64,000 bases of DNA. Source: Pigmentiphaga sp. H8 (GTDB lineage Bacteria > Pseudomonadota > Gammaproteobacteria > Burkholderiales > Burkholderiaceae_B). Positions within the stretch are counted from its first letter, which is position 1. Every line of letters starts with the position of its first letter. The notes under the pieces were generated by a model. It had not been told where the DNA came from, did no database searches, and saw only the letters and a program-made list of their open reading frames with translations. The translations under genes were made by a program, and so were the position numbers. The stretch covers positions 620,001 through 684,000 of the forward strand of contig NZ_CP033966.1 of assembly GCF_003854895.1 (NCBI RefSeq). Reading direction: 5' to 3'. Below are positions 35,353 through 44,383 of this stretch, in pieces.

Positions 35353-36033
35353 ATGAAGCGTGTGCTGTCCCTGATGCTTGTCGCGAGCGGTGCAATCCTG
35401 GGTGCGACGATGGCTCTGCCGTCCCTGGCCGCCGATGCCCAACCCCGTCCCAAGGTCGACGCGGCCAAGGGCGAGCAGTTGTTCACCAACGGCGACGCGG
35501 CCCGCAACATCATTTCCTGTGCCAGTTGCCATGGCCCCGGCGGCAATAGCGCCGGCGCCGCCAATCCCAAGCTGGCCGGCCAGCATCCCGACTACATCTA
35601 CAAGCAGCTCGTCAATTTCAAGGTCAAGGAAGGCGCCAAGACGCCCGAGCGCGTCAATGCCGTCATGAACGTCAACGCCGCCGGCCTGACCGACGAGGAC
35701 ATGCGCAACATCTCGGCCTACCTCGGCGCCCAGACCCTCAAGCCCGCCGTGGCCAAGAGCAAGGACACCGTCGAACTCGGCCAGCGCATCTTCCGCGCCG
35801 GCATCGCCAGCAAGGGCGTTCCGGCCTGCGCCTCCTGCCACAGCGCCAACGGCGCCGGCATTCCCTCGCAATATCCGCGCGTGGGCGGCCAGTTCGGCGA
35901 GTACACCGAGGCCCAGCTCGTGGCCTTCCGCAGCGGCGCGCGGCACAATAACGTGCCGATGGCGCAGATCGCCAACAAGATGACCGACGCCGAAATCAAG
36001 GCCGTGGCCGACTACATCGCCGGCCTGCGCTGA
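35353..36033 (+). CDS. Di-haem cytochrome c4
   Basis: A 226-residue periplasmic cytochrome with signal peptide ending SLA before ADAQPRP. Two haem sites CASCH are at C56-H60 and C159-H163, one per homologous half; the axial Met residues follow in each. Cytochrome c4 carries electrons to terminal oxidases. In this group of bacteria it lies next to the System II maturation genes resB and ccsA, as here, and its own terminator follows. Confidence 0.95.
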   Translation: MKRVLSLMLVASGAILGATMALPSLAADAQPRPKVDAAKGEQLFTNGDAARNIISCASCHGPGGNSAGAANPKLAGQHPDYIYKQLVNFKVKEGAKTPERVNAVMNVNAAGLTDEDMRNISAYLGAQTLKPAVAKSKDTVELGQRIFRAGIASKGVPACASCHSANGAGIPSQYPRVGGQFGEYTEAQLVAFRSGARHNNVPMAQIANKMTDAEIKAVADYIAGLR

Positions 36034-36071
36034 TCCGCGCCCGGAACCACTGCTGTCGATCGCGGTCATTG

Positions 36072-36101
36072 AAGGGGCGGATCTTCCGCCCCTTTGCTTT
36101 T
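36072..36101 (+). terminator. Terminator after the cytochrome c4 gene
   Basis: A perfect 10-bp stem (AAGGGGCGGA / TCCGCCCCTT) with a 3-base loop is followed by a T-rich stretch. It lies 39 bases behind the cytochrome stop and separates it from resB. Confidence 0.88.
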
Positions 36102-36164
36102 GCATGATTTGGCAGGTTTTCAGCGGCAACCGACCTGTCCGAACCGAGGTCCGCAGCACCCATC

Positions 36165-38294
36165 ATGACCACCGCCACTTCCTCCGCTTCCCGCCCGGCC
36201 TCGCGCGGCCTCGGCGCCGATCTGCTAGAACTGCTGGCTTCGATGCGGTTCGCCGTCAGCCTGCTGGTCTTCATCTGCCTGGCCAGCATCGTCGGGACGG
36301 TGCTGGTGCAGAACCAGCCGTCGAACAACTACGTCAACCAGTTCGGGCAGTTCTGGTTCGAGGTGTTCGAGACCTTCTCGCTCTACCACGTCTACAACGC
36401 GTGGTGGTTCCTGCTCATCATGGGTTTCCTGGTGGTCTCCACCAGCCTCTGCATCCTCCGCACCGCGCCCAAGATGGTGCGCGACATGCGTTCGTTCCGC
36501 GAACACGTGCGCGAAAGCAGCCTGCGATCCTTCCATCACCGAGCCGAGTTCGCGTCGCCGGCGGCACCGGCCCAACTGGCCGGCTCGCTGGCCGAGCTGC
36601 TCAAGCGCCAGGGCTATGCGGTGCGCGCCCGGACCGAGGGCCCGGCCACGCTGCTGGCGGCCAAGCGGGGCAGCGGCAACCGGCTGGGCTACATCTTCGC
36701 CCATACGGCCATCGTCATCGTCTGCATAGGCGGCCTGCTCGACAGCGAGCTGCCGATACGGCTGCAGATCTGGCTGGCCGGCAAGAAGCCCCTGTTCGAG
36801 AACATGGCCATCGCCGACGTGCCCGCCTCCGGACGCCTGGGCCTGGGCAACCCCAGTTTCCGCAGCAGCGTGCTGGTGCCCGAGGGCGGCAAGGCCCGCA
36901 ACGGCATCGTCATGGTGGACGACGGCGCGCTGGTCCAGCCCCTGCCGTTCACGCTGGAGCTGAAGAAATTCATCGTCGAATACTATTCCACGGGCATGCC
37001 GCGCCTGTTCGCGAGCGAGGTCGAGGTCACCGACAACGAGACCGGCGAACACTTCCCCGCCACCATCAAGGTCAATGAACCGCTGCGCTACAAGGGCGTG
37101 ACGGTCTACCAGTCCAGCTTCGACGACGGCGGCAGTACCCTGGAGCTGACCGGTTACGCACTGCGCGGCGGCCAGCCCTATACCTTCCCGGTGTCGGGCA
37201 AGGTCGGCGGCACGGCGCAACTGGTGGCCGACGGCGCCCCCGCCAGCGACGCGCTGAAGGACCTGACCGTCGAGTTCAGCGGTTTCCGCCCCATCAACGT
37301 CGAGAACTTCGCCAACGGCCGCGTGGGCGCGGCCGAGCCCAAGGCCTTGCGCGAGCACGTCGCGGCGGTGTCCGGCAGTGCCGCCCGGGTGGGCCAGAAC
37401 GAGGATTTTCGCAACGTCGGCCCCAGCGTGCAGTACAAGCTGCGCGACGCCAGCGGCCAGGCGCACGAATTCCACAATTACATGCTGCCGGTCGACGTCG
37501 ATGGCGTGAAGGTCTTCCTGTCCGGGGTGCGCACCAACCCCGACGATGATTTCCGCTACGTGCGCATGCCGGCCGACGCCGACAACTCCCTGAAGGAATT
37601 CCTGGGCCTGCGCGCCATCCTGCAGGATCCGCAGGCCCGCGCGCTGGCCGCGCGCCGCTTCGCCCACGCCAACCGGCTGGCCGCGGGCAGCGCCGCCGAC
37701 AGCGAACTGACCGCCCAGTTGCAGGCTTCGGCCGAGCGGGCGCTGGACACCTTCGCCGACGGCGGCCTGCAATCCATCGCCCGTTTCCTGGAAACCAACG
37801 TGTCGTCCGGCGAACAGCAGCGCGCGGCCGACGTCGTGGTCAAGCTGCTGGGCGGCGCGATGGGCGAGCTGCGCGCGGTCGAGCGCGAGCGCGCGGGGCT
37901 GCCCGCGCTGCCCACCAGCGGCCCCGAGGGCGCCGAGGCCGCGGCCTGGACCCAGGCGGCCGTGGGCGCGATGTCGGACCTGTTTCTGTATCCGGCGCCG
38001 GTCGTGCTCAGCCTGAAGGATTTCCATCACGTCCAGGCCAGCGTGTTCCAATTGAGCCGGACCCCCGGCAAAAATGCGGTATACCTGGGCTGCGTGCTGC
38101 TGATCCTGGGCGTATTCTCGATGTTCTACATCCGCGAGCGCCGCGTCTGGCTGTGGGTCAAGCCGGGGCAGGACGGACAGGGTGCGCACACCATGATGGC
38201 CATGACTTCCCAGCGGCGCACGCTGGATTTCAACCAGGAATTCGAACGGCTCAAGGCGGATATCGCCGCCTTGCCGCCGCAGCAGAAAGGGTAG
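36165..38294 (+). CDS. resB: Cytochrome c biogenesis protein ResB (CcsB)
   Basis: A 709-residue ResB, the partner of CcsA in System II cytochrome c maturation. Three N-terminal helices (about residues 28-95 and 178-198) anchor it, with a large periplasmic domain and a last helix near residue 645. NEPLRYKGVTVYQSSF is a family hallmark. It is followed 3 bases later by ccsA. Haem attachment on the outer face of the membrane needs both proteins and reduced thiols from DsbD. Confidence 0.94.
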   Translation: MTTATSSASRPASRGLGADLLELLASMRFAVSLLVFICLASIVGTVLVQNQPSNNYVNQFGQFWFEVFETFSLYHVYNAWWFLLIMGFLVVSTSLCILRTAPKMVRDMRSFREHVRESSLRSFHHRAEFASPAAPAQLAGSLAELLKRQGYAVRARTEGPATLLAAKRGSGNRLGYIFAHTAIVIVCIGGLLDSELPIRLQIWLAGKKPLFENMAIADVPASGRLGLGNPSFRSSVLVPEGGKARNGIVMVDDGALVQPLPFTLELKKFIVEYYSTGMPRLFASEVEVTDNETGEHFPATIKVNEPLRYKGVTVYQSSFDDGGSTLELTGYALRGGQPYTFPVSGKVGGTAQLVADGAPASDALKDLTVEFSGFRPINVENFANGRVGAAEPKALREHVAAVSGSAARVGQNEDFRNVGPSVQYKLRDASGQAHEFHNYMLPVDVDGVKVFLSGVRTNPDDDFRYVRMPADADNSLKEFLGLRAILQDPQARALAARRFAHANRLAAGSAADSELTAQLQASAERALDTFADGGLQSIARFLETNVSSGEQQRAADVVVKLLGGAMGELRAVERERAGLPALPTSGPEGAEAAAWTQAAVGAMSDLFLYPAPVVLSLKDFHHVQASVFQLSRTPGKNAVYLGCVLLILGVFSMFYIRERRVWLWVKPGQDGQGAHTMMAMTSQRRTLDFNQEFERLKADIAALPPQQKG

Positions 38295-38297
38295 CTA

Positions 38298-39626
38298 ATG
38301 GAACTGACCTCATCCGCCCGCGACGGCGCCGTCCGGACTCCCCGCCGGGGCATGGACGGGCCCCGGGGGCTCGACTGGACCGACATCGCCTTCGCCGCGC
38401 TGCTGGCGGCGGGCGCCGCCTTCGCGTTCCAGCGGGTAGGCGGGATCATGAACTACTACGACAAGGCCATCCTGGCCGGCACGGCGGTCGTGCTGGCCTG
38501 GCTGGCCTGGCTGTGGCGTCCGCTGCGCGCGCTGATGATCGCGGTGGCCATCAGCGGCGGCCTGGCCGTCACCCTTTACCAGGGCGACCTCGCGCGGGCC
38601 GACCAGGCCTTCTTCCTGAAATATCTGCTGTCCTCGCAGTCCGCCATCCTGTGGATGTGCGCGCTGTTCGTCATCGCCACCGGATGCTACTGGATAGGCC
38701 TGATCGCCCGCAGCGGCACGGCAGCCTGGCTGGGGACGGCGCTGACCTGGAGCGCGGTGTTCGCCGGCCTGACGGGCCTTCTGGTGCGCTGGCACGAAAG
38801 CTACCTGCTCAGCCCGGACATCGGCTACATCCCCGTCAGCAACCTGTACGAAGTCTTCATTCTTTTCTCGCTGATCACGGCGCTGTTCTACCTGTACTAC
38901 GAGCGCAAATACGACACGCGCAGCCTGGGCGGCTTCGTACTGCTGGTCATCGCCTCGGCCGTCGCCTTCCTGGTCTGGTACACCTTCGACCGTGGCGCGC
39001 AGCAGATCCAGCCGCTGGTGCCGGCCCTGCAAAGCTGGTGGATGAAGCTGCACGTGCCCGCCAACTTCATCGGCTACGGCACGTTCTCGCTGGCCGCCAT
39101 GGTCGCCTTCGCCTACCTGGTCAAGGCGCACGGCAAGACCTCCTCGTGGGTGAAGCTGGCGCCGCTGTTCATCCTGGGCGTGCTGCTGGCGGTCGAGCCG
39201 CTGATCTTCCGCCAGACCGGCATGCCGGCCTACTGGATGACCTACGCCGGCGTGGCCGCGCTGATCGTCGGCGGCATCCTGCTGGGCCGCCGCCAGCTGG
39301 CCGATCGCCTGCCCGCGCTCGAGGTGCTGGACGACATCATGTACAAGGCCATCGCCGTGGGCTTCGCGTTCTTCACCGTCGCCACGGTGCTGGGCGCGCT
39401 GTGGGCGGCCGACGCCTGGGGTGCCTATTGGCAGTGGGATCCCAAGGAGACCTGGGCGCTGATCGTCTGGCTGAACTACGCGGCCTGGCTGCACATGCGG
39501 CTGATCAAGGGCCTGCGCGGCAACGGCGCCGCCTACTGGGCCCTGGTGGGCCTGCTGGTAACGGGTTTCGCCTTCCTGGGCGTGAACATGTTCCTGTCGG
39601 GACTGCACTCCTATGGAGAGCTCTGA
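38298..39626 (+). CDS. ccsA: Cytochrome c biogenesis protein CcsA/ResC (haem handling)
   Basis: A 442-residue polytopic protein with the WWD-type haem-binding motif WGAYWQWDPKETW (about 374-386) in a periplasmic loop. It exports haem and ligates it to apocytochromes together with ResB. Late helices end in VNMFLSGLHSYGEL, typical of the family. The start is 3 bases behind resB. After its stop come 74 bases and then an inverted copy of the dispersed repeat. Confidence 0.95.
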   Translation: MELTSSARDGAVRTPRRGMDGPRGLDWTDIAFAALLAAGAAFAFQRVGGIMNYYDKAILAGTAVVLAWLAWLWRPLRALMIAVAISGGLAVTLYQGDLARADQAFFLKYLLSSQSAILWMCALFVIATGCYWIGLIARSGTAAWLGTALTWSAVFAGLTGLLVRWHESYLLSPDIGYIPVSNLYEVFILFSLITALFYLYYERKYDTRSLGGFVLLVIASAVAFLVWYTFDRGAQQIQPLVPALQSWWMKLHVPANFIGYGTFSLAAMVAFAYLVKAHGKTSSWVKLAPLFILGVLLAVEPLIFRQTGMPAYWMTYAGVAALIVGGILLGRRQLADRLPALEVLDDIMYKAIAVGFAFFTVATVLGALWAADAWGAYWQWDPKETWALIVWLNYAAWLHMRLIKGLRGNGAAYWALVGLLVTGFAFLGVNMFLSGLHSYGEL

Positions 39627-39700
39627 CATTGGCTCACGGTTGCTACCGCTGGCAGCCAGCGATAGCAACGGAACCACACCCCAAGATAGCGGTCCTAGAC

Positions 39701-39780
39701 CCAGGATGCGGTGGATCCGGCTTTGCCGGTCCACCCGCGCTGCCCCCTTGAGGGGGCCCGCGTAAGCGGGTACGGGGTGG
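39701..39780 (-). repeat. Structured dispersed intergenic repeat, copy 4 (inverted)
   Basis: About 80 bases in opposite orientation to the other three copies, between ccsA and msrP. All three stems remain but in altered sequence: CCCGC-TTAC-GCGGG, CCCCC-TCAA-GGGGG, and GTGGA/TCCAC where the other copies have GCGGA/TCCGC. These paired changes keep base pairing. Confidence 0.85.
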
Positions 39781-39804
39781 GCTTTATACGGACTGGAGAC
39801 CGTC

Positions 39805-40770
39805 ATGCTGATACGCAGGCCTGCCGATGTTTTGCCTTCCGAGATCACGCCCGAGGCGGTCTATCGCGAGCGGCGGCGGTGGATGTTGCAGGCGGGGCTG
39901 GCCGCGTCGGCGCTGGGGCTGGCGGGGTGGAGCGACCGGCAGGCGTTCGCGCAGACGACGGGCGTGAAGCTGGCGGCGCAGCGCAATGGCGCGTTCGTGG
40001 TGATGGACAAGCCGACCTCGCAGAAAGACGTCACCACCTACAATAATTTCTACGAATTCGGCACCGACAAGGGCGATCCCTCGGACCATGCGGGGCGTTT
40101 CCGCACCTCGCCCTGGACTGTCGCGATCGAGGGCGAGGTCAAGAAGCCGCAGGTGCTGTCCCTGGACGACCTGCGCAAGCTGGCGCCGCTGGAAGAGCGG
40201 GTCTACCGGCTGCGTTGCGTCGAGGGCTGGTCCATGGTGATTCCCTGGACCGGGTATTCGCTGGCGGCGCTGATCCGCCGGGTCGAACCCACCGGCAATG
40301 CCCGCTTCGTCGAATTCGTCACCGCCGTGCAGCCCGACACCATGCCCGGCCTGCGCGCGCGCGTGCTCGACTGGCCCTATGTCGAGGCGCTGCGCATGGA
40401 CGAGGCCATGCAGCCGCTGACCCTGCTCACCTTCGGCGTCTACGGCGAAACCCTGCCCAACCAGAACGGCGCCCCCGTGCGCGTGGTGGTGCCCTGGAAA
40501 TACGGCTTCAAGTCGGGCAAGTCGCTGGTGAAGATACGCTTCGTGGAAAAACAGCCCGCCACCAGCTGGGTCAAGGCCGCGCCGCAGGAATACGGTTTCT
40601 ACGCCAACGTCAATCCCAACGTGCCCCATCCGCGCTGGAGCCAGGCGTCCGAGCGCCGCATCGGCGAGGACGGCCTGTTTTCGCCCAAGCGCAAGACCTT
40701 GATGTTCAACGGCTACGGCGACCAGGTCGCCAGCTTGTACGCCGGCATGGACCTGGCCCGCGACTACTGA
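39805..40770 (+). CDS. msrP: Periplasmic methionine-sulfoxide reductase catalytic subunit MsrP
   Basis: A 321-residue molybdopterin enzyme (formerly YedY) that repairs oxidised methionine in periplasmic proteins. The N-terminus RERRRWMLQAGLAAS is a Tat signal. Cys138 in YRLRCVEGWSM is the molybdenum ligand. It is followed 1 base later by the membrane haem partner msrQ. ATG 39805 gives the standard start. Its placement after cytochrome biogenesis genes suits a periplasmic redox repair unit. Confidence 0.96.
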   Translation: MLIRRPADVLPSEITPEAVYRERRRWMLQAGLAASALGLAGWSDRQAFAQTTGVKLAAQRNGAFVVMDKPTSQKDVTTYNNFYEFGTDKGDPSDHAGRFRTSPWTVAIEGEVKKPQVLSLDDLRKLAPLEERVYRLRCVEGWSMVIPWTGYSLAALIRRVEPTGNARFVEFVTAVQPDTMPGLRARVLDWPYVEALRMDEAMQPLTLLTFGVYGETLPNQNGAPVRVVVPWKYGFKSGKSLVKIRFVEKQPATSWVKAAPQEYGFYANVNPNVPHPRWSQASERRIGEDGLFSPKRKTLMFNGYGDQVASLYAGMDLARDY

Positions 40771-40771
40771 G

Positions 40772-41431
40772 ATGGCGGACATGCCCGTCGCGCCGCCGCG
40801 TACCGCCACCCGGGCAGCGCCGTCCGAGCCGCGCGTGTTCGGGCTGGCCGTGGGGCGCTTCAAGGTCCTGCTGTTCGTCGTCGCGCTGCTGCCGCTGGCG
40901 CGCTGGATCTGGCTGGGGGCGACGGATGCGCTGACGGCCAATCCCGTGGAGTTCCTGACCCGTTCCTCGGGCACCTGGACCCTGGTGGCGCTGCTGGTCA
41001 CGCTGGCGATCAGCCCTTTGCGCGTCCTGCTGGGCCAGCCGGCCCTGCTGCGGGTGCGCCGCATGTGCGGGCTGTTCGCTTTCTTCTACGCCTGCCTGCA
41101 TTTCACCACCTACATCTGGTGGGACCAGTGGTTCGATCTGATGTCCATCGCGCGCGACGTGGCCAAGCGTCCGTTCATCACGATGGGGTTCGCCGGCTTC
41201 CTGGGATTGTGCGTGCTCGCGGCCACGTCCACGCGCGGCTGGATGCGGCGCCTGGGCTCGCGCTGGCAGTCGCTGCACCGGCTGGTCTACCTGATCGGCG
41301 TGCTCGTGCTGTTGCACTATTGGTGGCAGAAGGCCGGCAAGAATGATTTTTCGGCGGTGTTTCTCTACACTGTGGTCTTCGCGGGGTTGATGGGATGGCG
41401 CCTGGTGCGCCGGCGTGCCGCCAGGCCGTGA
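40772..41431 (+). CDS. msrQ: Haem-binding membrane subunit MsrQ
   Basis: A 219-residue b-haem membrane protein (YedZ) that delivers electrons from the quinone pool or flavins to MsrP. About six helices are seen; candidate haem histidines are in ACLHFTTYIWW, SLHRLVYLIG and LHYWWQKAG. It starts one base after the msrP stop, so the pair is one operon. Confidence 0.95.
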   Translation: MADMPVAPPRTATRAAPSEPRVFGLAVGRFKVLLFVVALLPLARWIWLGATDALTANPVEFLTRSSGTWTLVALLVTLAISPLRVLLGQPALLRVRRMCGLFAFFYACLHFTTYIWWDQWFDLMSIARDVAKRPFITMGFAGFLGLCVLAATSTRGWMRRLGSRWQSLHRLVYLIGVLVLLHYWWQKAGKNDFSAVFLYTVVFAGLMGWRLVRRRAARP

Positions 41432-41505
41432 CTGCAGCAGGCGGCGCGGGCCGCCCGACCATGCGGTTCCCGATGCCCGCTACCCACAACAACAAGAGGT
41501 GCATC

Positions 41506-41853
41506 ATGAACGACGTCACGGTCGACACCGCCAAGCTTCAATCCGCCAAGAACCTCACCACCGTGGTCTATGCGCTGTACGCGCTGGCCATCCTGATCGG
41601 CCTGAGCAGCATCGTCGCGATCATCATCAACTACGTCAAGAAGGGCGACATGGCGGGCACCTGGCTGGACAGCCACTTCCGCTGGCAGATCCGCACGTTC
41701 TGGTTCTCCGTGCTGTGGGCCATCGTGGGAGCGCTGACGGTATGGGCCTTCATCGGCTGGGTCGTGTGGTTCGTGGCCTTCATCTGGTACATCTACCGCA
41801 TCGTGAAGGGCTGGCTGAACCTGAACGACAACAAGCCGATGTACCCAGCCTGA
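41506..41853 (+). CDS. Small membrane protein (DUF4870-like)
   Basis: A 115-residue protein with three predicted helices. The TWLDSHFRWQIRTFW region, with the DSHFRWQ pattern, resembles the DUF4870/TIGR family of small integral membrane proteins, whose function is unknown. AAGAGG at 41493-41498 fits ATG 41506. It lies 74 bases after msrQ on the same strand and converges with a lipoprotein gene 17 bases away. Confidence 0.8.
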   Translation: MNDVTVDTAKLQSAKNLTTVVYALYALAILIGLSSIVAIIINYVKKGDMAGTWLDSHFRWQIRTFWFSVLWAIVGALTVWAFIGWVVWFVAFIWYIYRIVKGWLNLNDNKPMYPA

Positions 41854-41870
41854 GGGGCCGGGTTTCCAGA

Positions 41871-42452
41871 CTATTTCTTCAGCGTTGCATCGGCCAGCAA
41901 GGCGTCCCGCATTTTCAGCAGGGCGCTTTCCGTCGACCGCTGCGCCGCAAGATTGAAGTTGGTCTTGAACTCGTCGAATTCTGCGAGTCCTTCCCCCATT
42001 ACGCTGACCGTGGTCACCGGGTTGCCCGCGGCATCCGTGACGACGCAGGTCAACTGGGTCTGGAAGCGCGTCGGTGGCCAGGTGAGCAGGCTTTCGGAAG
42101 ACGAGGCAGTCAGTATCTCGGGCGTGATCACGTAGCTGACGTTCTCCGTGGCGGCTGGGGGGACGGCCTTCGTCTTGGTGACCTGCGCGAAGACGTTGCC
42201 CAGCATCACATAGAAAGCGGCTTCCATGTCCTTGTACGGCTTGTACTGGACCTTGTCTCCGCCTCCGCCCGCCGTGATGACGTCCTTATCCTGTAGCGAA
42301 TCGGGAATGTGGTAGGCCACGCGGGCCTCGATCCGCCGCCCGCTTTCGCTGGGGGCGAGCTTGGCGACGTCGGGCGCGATCGATATGGGATGGGCGCAGC
42401 CGGCCAGGACCAGGACCGCCGCCAGCGCGCTCAGGCGCTTGATGAGATTCAT
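41871..42452 (-). CDS. Predicted lipoprotein, function unknown
   Basis: A 193-residue protein with lipobox VLAGC (C19), so it should be lipidated and anchored in the cell envelope. The rest is a mixed alpha/beta, soluble-looking domain; no family recognised. It lies 18 bases behind a second lipoprotein gene on the same strand, and the two may function together. Both are shorter than typical porin-associated lipoproteins. Confidence 0.8.
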   Translation of the reverse strand: MNLIKRLSALAAVLVLAGCAHPISIAPDVAKLAPSESGRRIEARVAYHIPDSLQDKDVITAGGGGDKVQYKPYKDMEAAFYVMLGNVFAQVTKTKAVPPAATENVSYVITPEILTASSSESLLTWPPTRFQTQLTCVVTDAAGNPVTTVSVMGEGLAEFDEFKTNFNLAAQRSTESALLKMRDALLADATLKK

Positions 42453-42470
42453 GCGGAAACTCCGTGTCGA

Positions 42471-43025
42471 TTACTTGAGCGCGTCCAGGAACGCCTTGTC
42501 GCTGAACAGCGTGTCCAGCAGCGTTTGCACGAGCTTGGGATAGGACTGCGCGGCGGCGGGGATTGCAACGGCACCCACGAAGGAGGAAGGCCAGGTGATC
42601 GTGGCGGACTTGACCTGGTCGTACGCGACCTGCCCACCCTTCCTGACCACCACGCGCGCGGCGATGAGGCCGTCACCGGTGGTGAACGATCCCGCGTTCA
42701 GGTCGTTCTTCTGGAGTTCACCCGAGATTTCCACGTTCGAGGCCTGCGAGTACTTGCCCGCGAGCGTGAGCTCCTGCTTGATGGCCTCGGTCAGGTAGGC
42801 GGAATAGGACTTGCCGTAAGGCGACTCGAGGCGATCGGCGCGCAGGGAAATCGGGTTGGCATTGTCCTTGGCGGCCAGGCTGCTGAAGTCCGCCACCTTG
42901 GCGTCCCGGAACTCCGCATCCTTCAGCTTGATCACATTATCCATGCGGGCCGAATACTGCGGCGCATTCATGGCGCAGCCCGAAAGCACTATCGCGACAA
43001 CCATCGCACCAACACTGCGTATCAT
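42471..43025 (-). CDS. Predicted lipoprotein, function unknown
   Basis: A 184-residue protein with lipobox VLSGC (C17). The region EAIKQELTLAGKYSQASNVEISGELQ and the later conserved-looking VVVRKGGQVAYDQVK resemble YajG-like envelope lipoproteins, but I would not assign them. It is the first of two lipoprotein genes, 18 bases before the next. A symmetrical 8-bp dyad stands 22-52 bases ahead of its start. Confidence 0.78.
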   Translation of the reverse strand: MIRSVGAMVVAIVLSGCAMNAPQYSARMDNVIKLKDAEFRDAKVADFSSLAAKDNANPISLRADRLESPYGKSYSAYLTEAIKQELTLAGKYSQASNVEISGELQKNDLNAGSFTTGDGLIAARVVVRKGGQVAYDQVKSATITWPSSFVGAVAIPAAAQSYPKLVQTLLDTLFSDKAFLDALK

Positions 43026-43046
43026 TCCACTCCCCTCGTCGATTCA

Positions 43047-43077
43047 GGTTACTAATAATTTGACACATATAGTAACC
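43047..43077. promoter_or_regulatory. 8-bp inverted repeat ahead of the lipoprotein pair
   Basis: GGTTACTA and TAGTAACC, a perfect match, are 15 bases apart in the AT-rich gap between the MFS gene stop and the lipoprotein start. No T-tract follows on either strand, so an operator is more likely than a terminator. The protein that would bind it is unknown. Confidence 0.45.
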
Positions 43078-43103
43078 TTTTGGCGGGAGGGAAAAGCCGC
43101 GAT

Positions 43104-44339
43104 TCAGTCCGTCTGAAGCGCTGCCCTGGCCGGCGATGGCGGGAAGGCGAAGGCCATCGCGACCGCGCCTAGGCCGACCGCGGCCGAGCCCAGGTACAGC
43201 CAGGCATAGCCGTTGAAATGGTCGAAGATCCAGCCTCCGGCCAGCGGTCCGAAGGCCATGCCCAGGCTCGAGGCCATGACCGCGGCGCCGAAGATGCTGC
43301 CCATGATGCGCGGGCCGAAGTAGTCCCGCGCCAGCACCGCGTACAGCGGCATCACACCGCCGTAGGCGGCGCCCAGCAGGATGGACAGGCCGTAGAACTC
43401 GCCGATCAGGCGGGCCTGCGAATAGACACCTATCACCACGGCCTGCAGCAGCAGGCCGGCTATCAGCACGCGCTTGGTGCCCAGCCTGTCGGCCAGCGCG
43501 CCCAGCAGCAGCCGTCCTCCCAGTCCCGCCAGTCCTTCCACGCTGTAGATGGTCACGGCCGCCATGGGCGCGATGCCGCAGAACGTGGCGAAGCTGACCA
43601 CGTGGAAGATCGGGCCGGAATGGGCGGCGCAGCACAGGAAGAAGGTCAACGCCAGCGCGATGAAGGGCGCCGATCGCAGGGCCTGTCGCACCGACAGGCC
43701 GGGGCCGGCCGCTTCGGGCTGGGCCTGCCGGGCCAGCCGCGCGGCGGGCGGCTGGCGGATGAGCAGGGCGGCGGGAATCAGGAGCAGCAGGGCGGCGATG
43801 CCTGTCGTGGCCATCGCCGTGCGCCAGCCGTATTCCAGGATGAGCCAGCTCGCCAGCGGCGAGACCGTCATGGGGGCGACCCCCATGCCCGCCGATACCA
43901 GCGAGACCGCCAGCGCCCGGTGGCGTTCGAACCAGGTCGTGGCCAGGGCCATCAGCGGGGCGAAGAACGCGCCGCCCGCCACGCCCACCAGTACGCCATA
44001 GCCGAGCTGGAAGGCCGGCAACGAGGTGGCGCGGCTGGCCAGCAGCAGGCCCAGGCCCAGCAGCAGCGACGCGGCCAGCACCACGGGGCGCGTGCCGTAG
44101 CGGTCGCTCAGCGTGCCCCAGCCGAAGGCGGCGACGCCCATCACCAGGAAATCGAGCGTCATCGCCGCCGAGATGCCGGCGCGCGACCAGCCGGTGTCGG
44201 CCGAGATGGGCTGGAGGTAGACCGCCAGCGAGAACATGGCGCCGGCCGCCACGCAGGTGATCAACGCGCCCGCGGCGACGATGACCCAGCCGTAGCCGCC
44301 ATCGCTACGGCTGGCGGGGTCCGTATCGTGTGTGTCCAT
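43104..44339 (-). CDS. MFS transporter (monocarboxylate/OFA-like)
   Basis: A 411-residue major facilitator with 12 helices. The inter-helix 2-3 motif appears as GTLSDRYGTRPVV and again as GALADRLGTKRVLI in the second half. The general character (DTGWSRAGISAAMTLDF) is that of oxalate/formate or monocarboxylate porters. ATG 44339 was chosen over a longer form; it lies 44 bases from the LysR stop. The substrate cannot be assigned. Confidence 0.88.
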   Translation of the reverse strand: MDTHDTDPASRSDGGYGWVIVAAGALITCVAAGAMFSLAVYLQPISADTGWSRAGISAAMTLDFLVMGVAAFGWGTLSDRYGTRPVVLAASLLLGLGLLLASRATSLPAFQLGYGVLVGVAGGAFFAPLMALATTWFERHRALAVSLVSAGMGVAPMTVSPLASWLILEYGWRTAMATTGIAALLLLIPAALLIRQPPAARLARQAQPEAAGPGLSVRQALRSAPFIALALTFFLCCAAHSGPIFHVVSFATFCGIAPMAAVTIYSVEGLAGLGGRLLLGALADRLGTKRVLIAGLLLQAVVIGVYSQARLIGEFYGLSILLGAAYGGVMPLYAVLARDYFGPRIMGSIFGAAVMASSLGMAFGPLAGGWIFDHFNGYAWLYLGSAAVGLGAVAMAFAFPPSPARAALQTD

Positions 44340-44383
44340 GGACAGGCAACATAGCAACGGGCCGTCCGGGATGTCGAGTCCGG

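Noticed and set aside
36225..38189. Long minus-strand frame opposite resB
   Set aside because: No domain, low-complexity composition, and the plus strand is a complete ResB gene.
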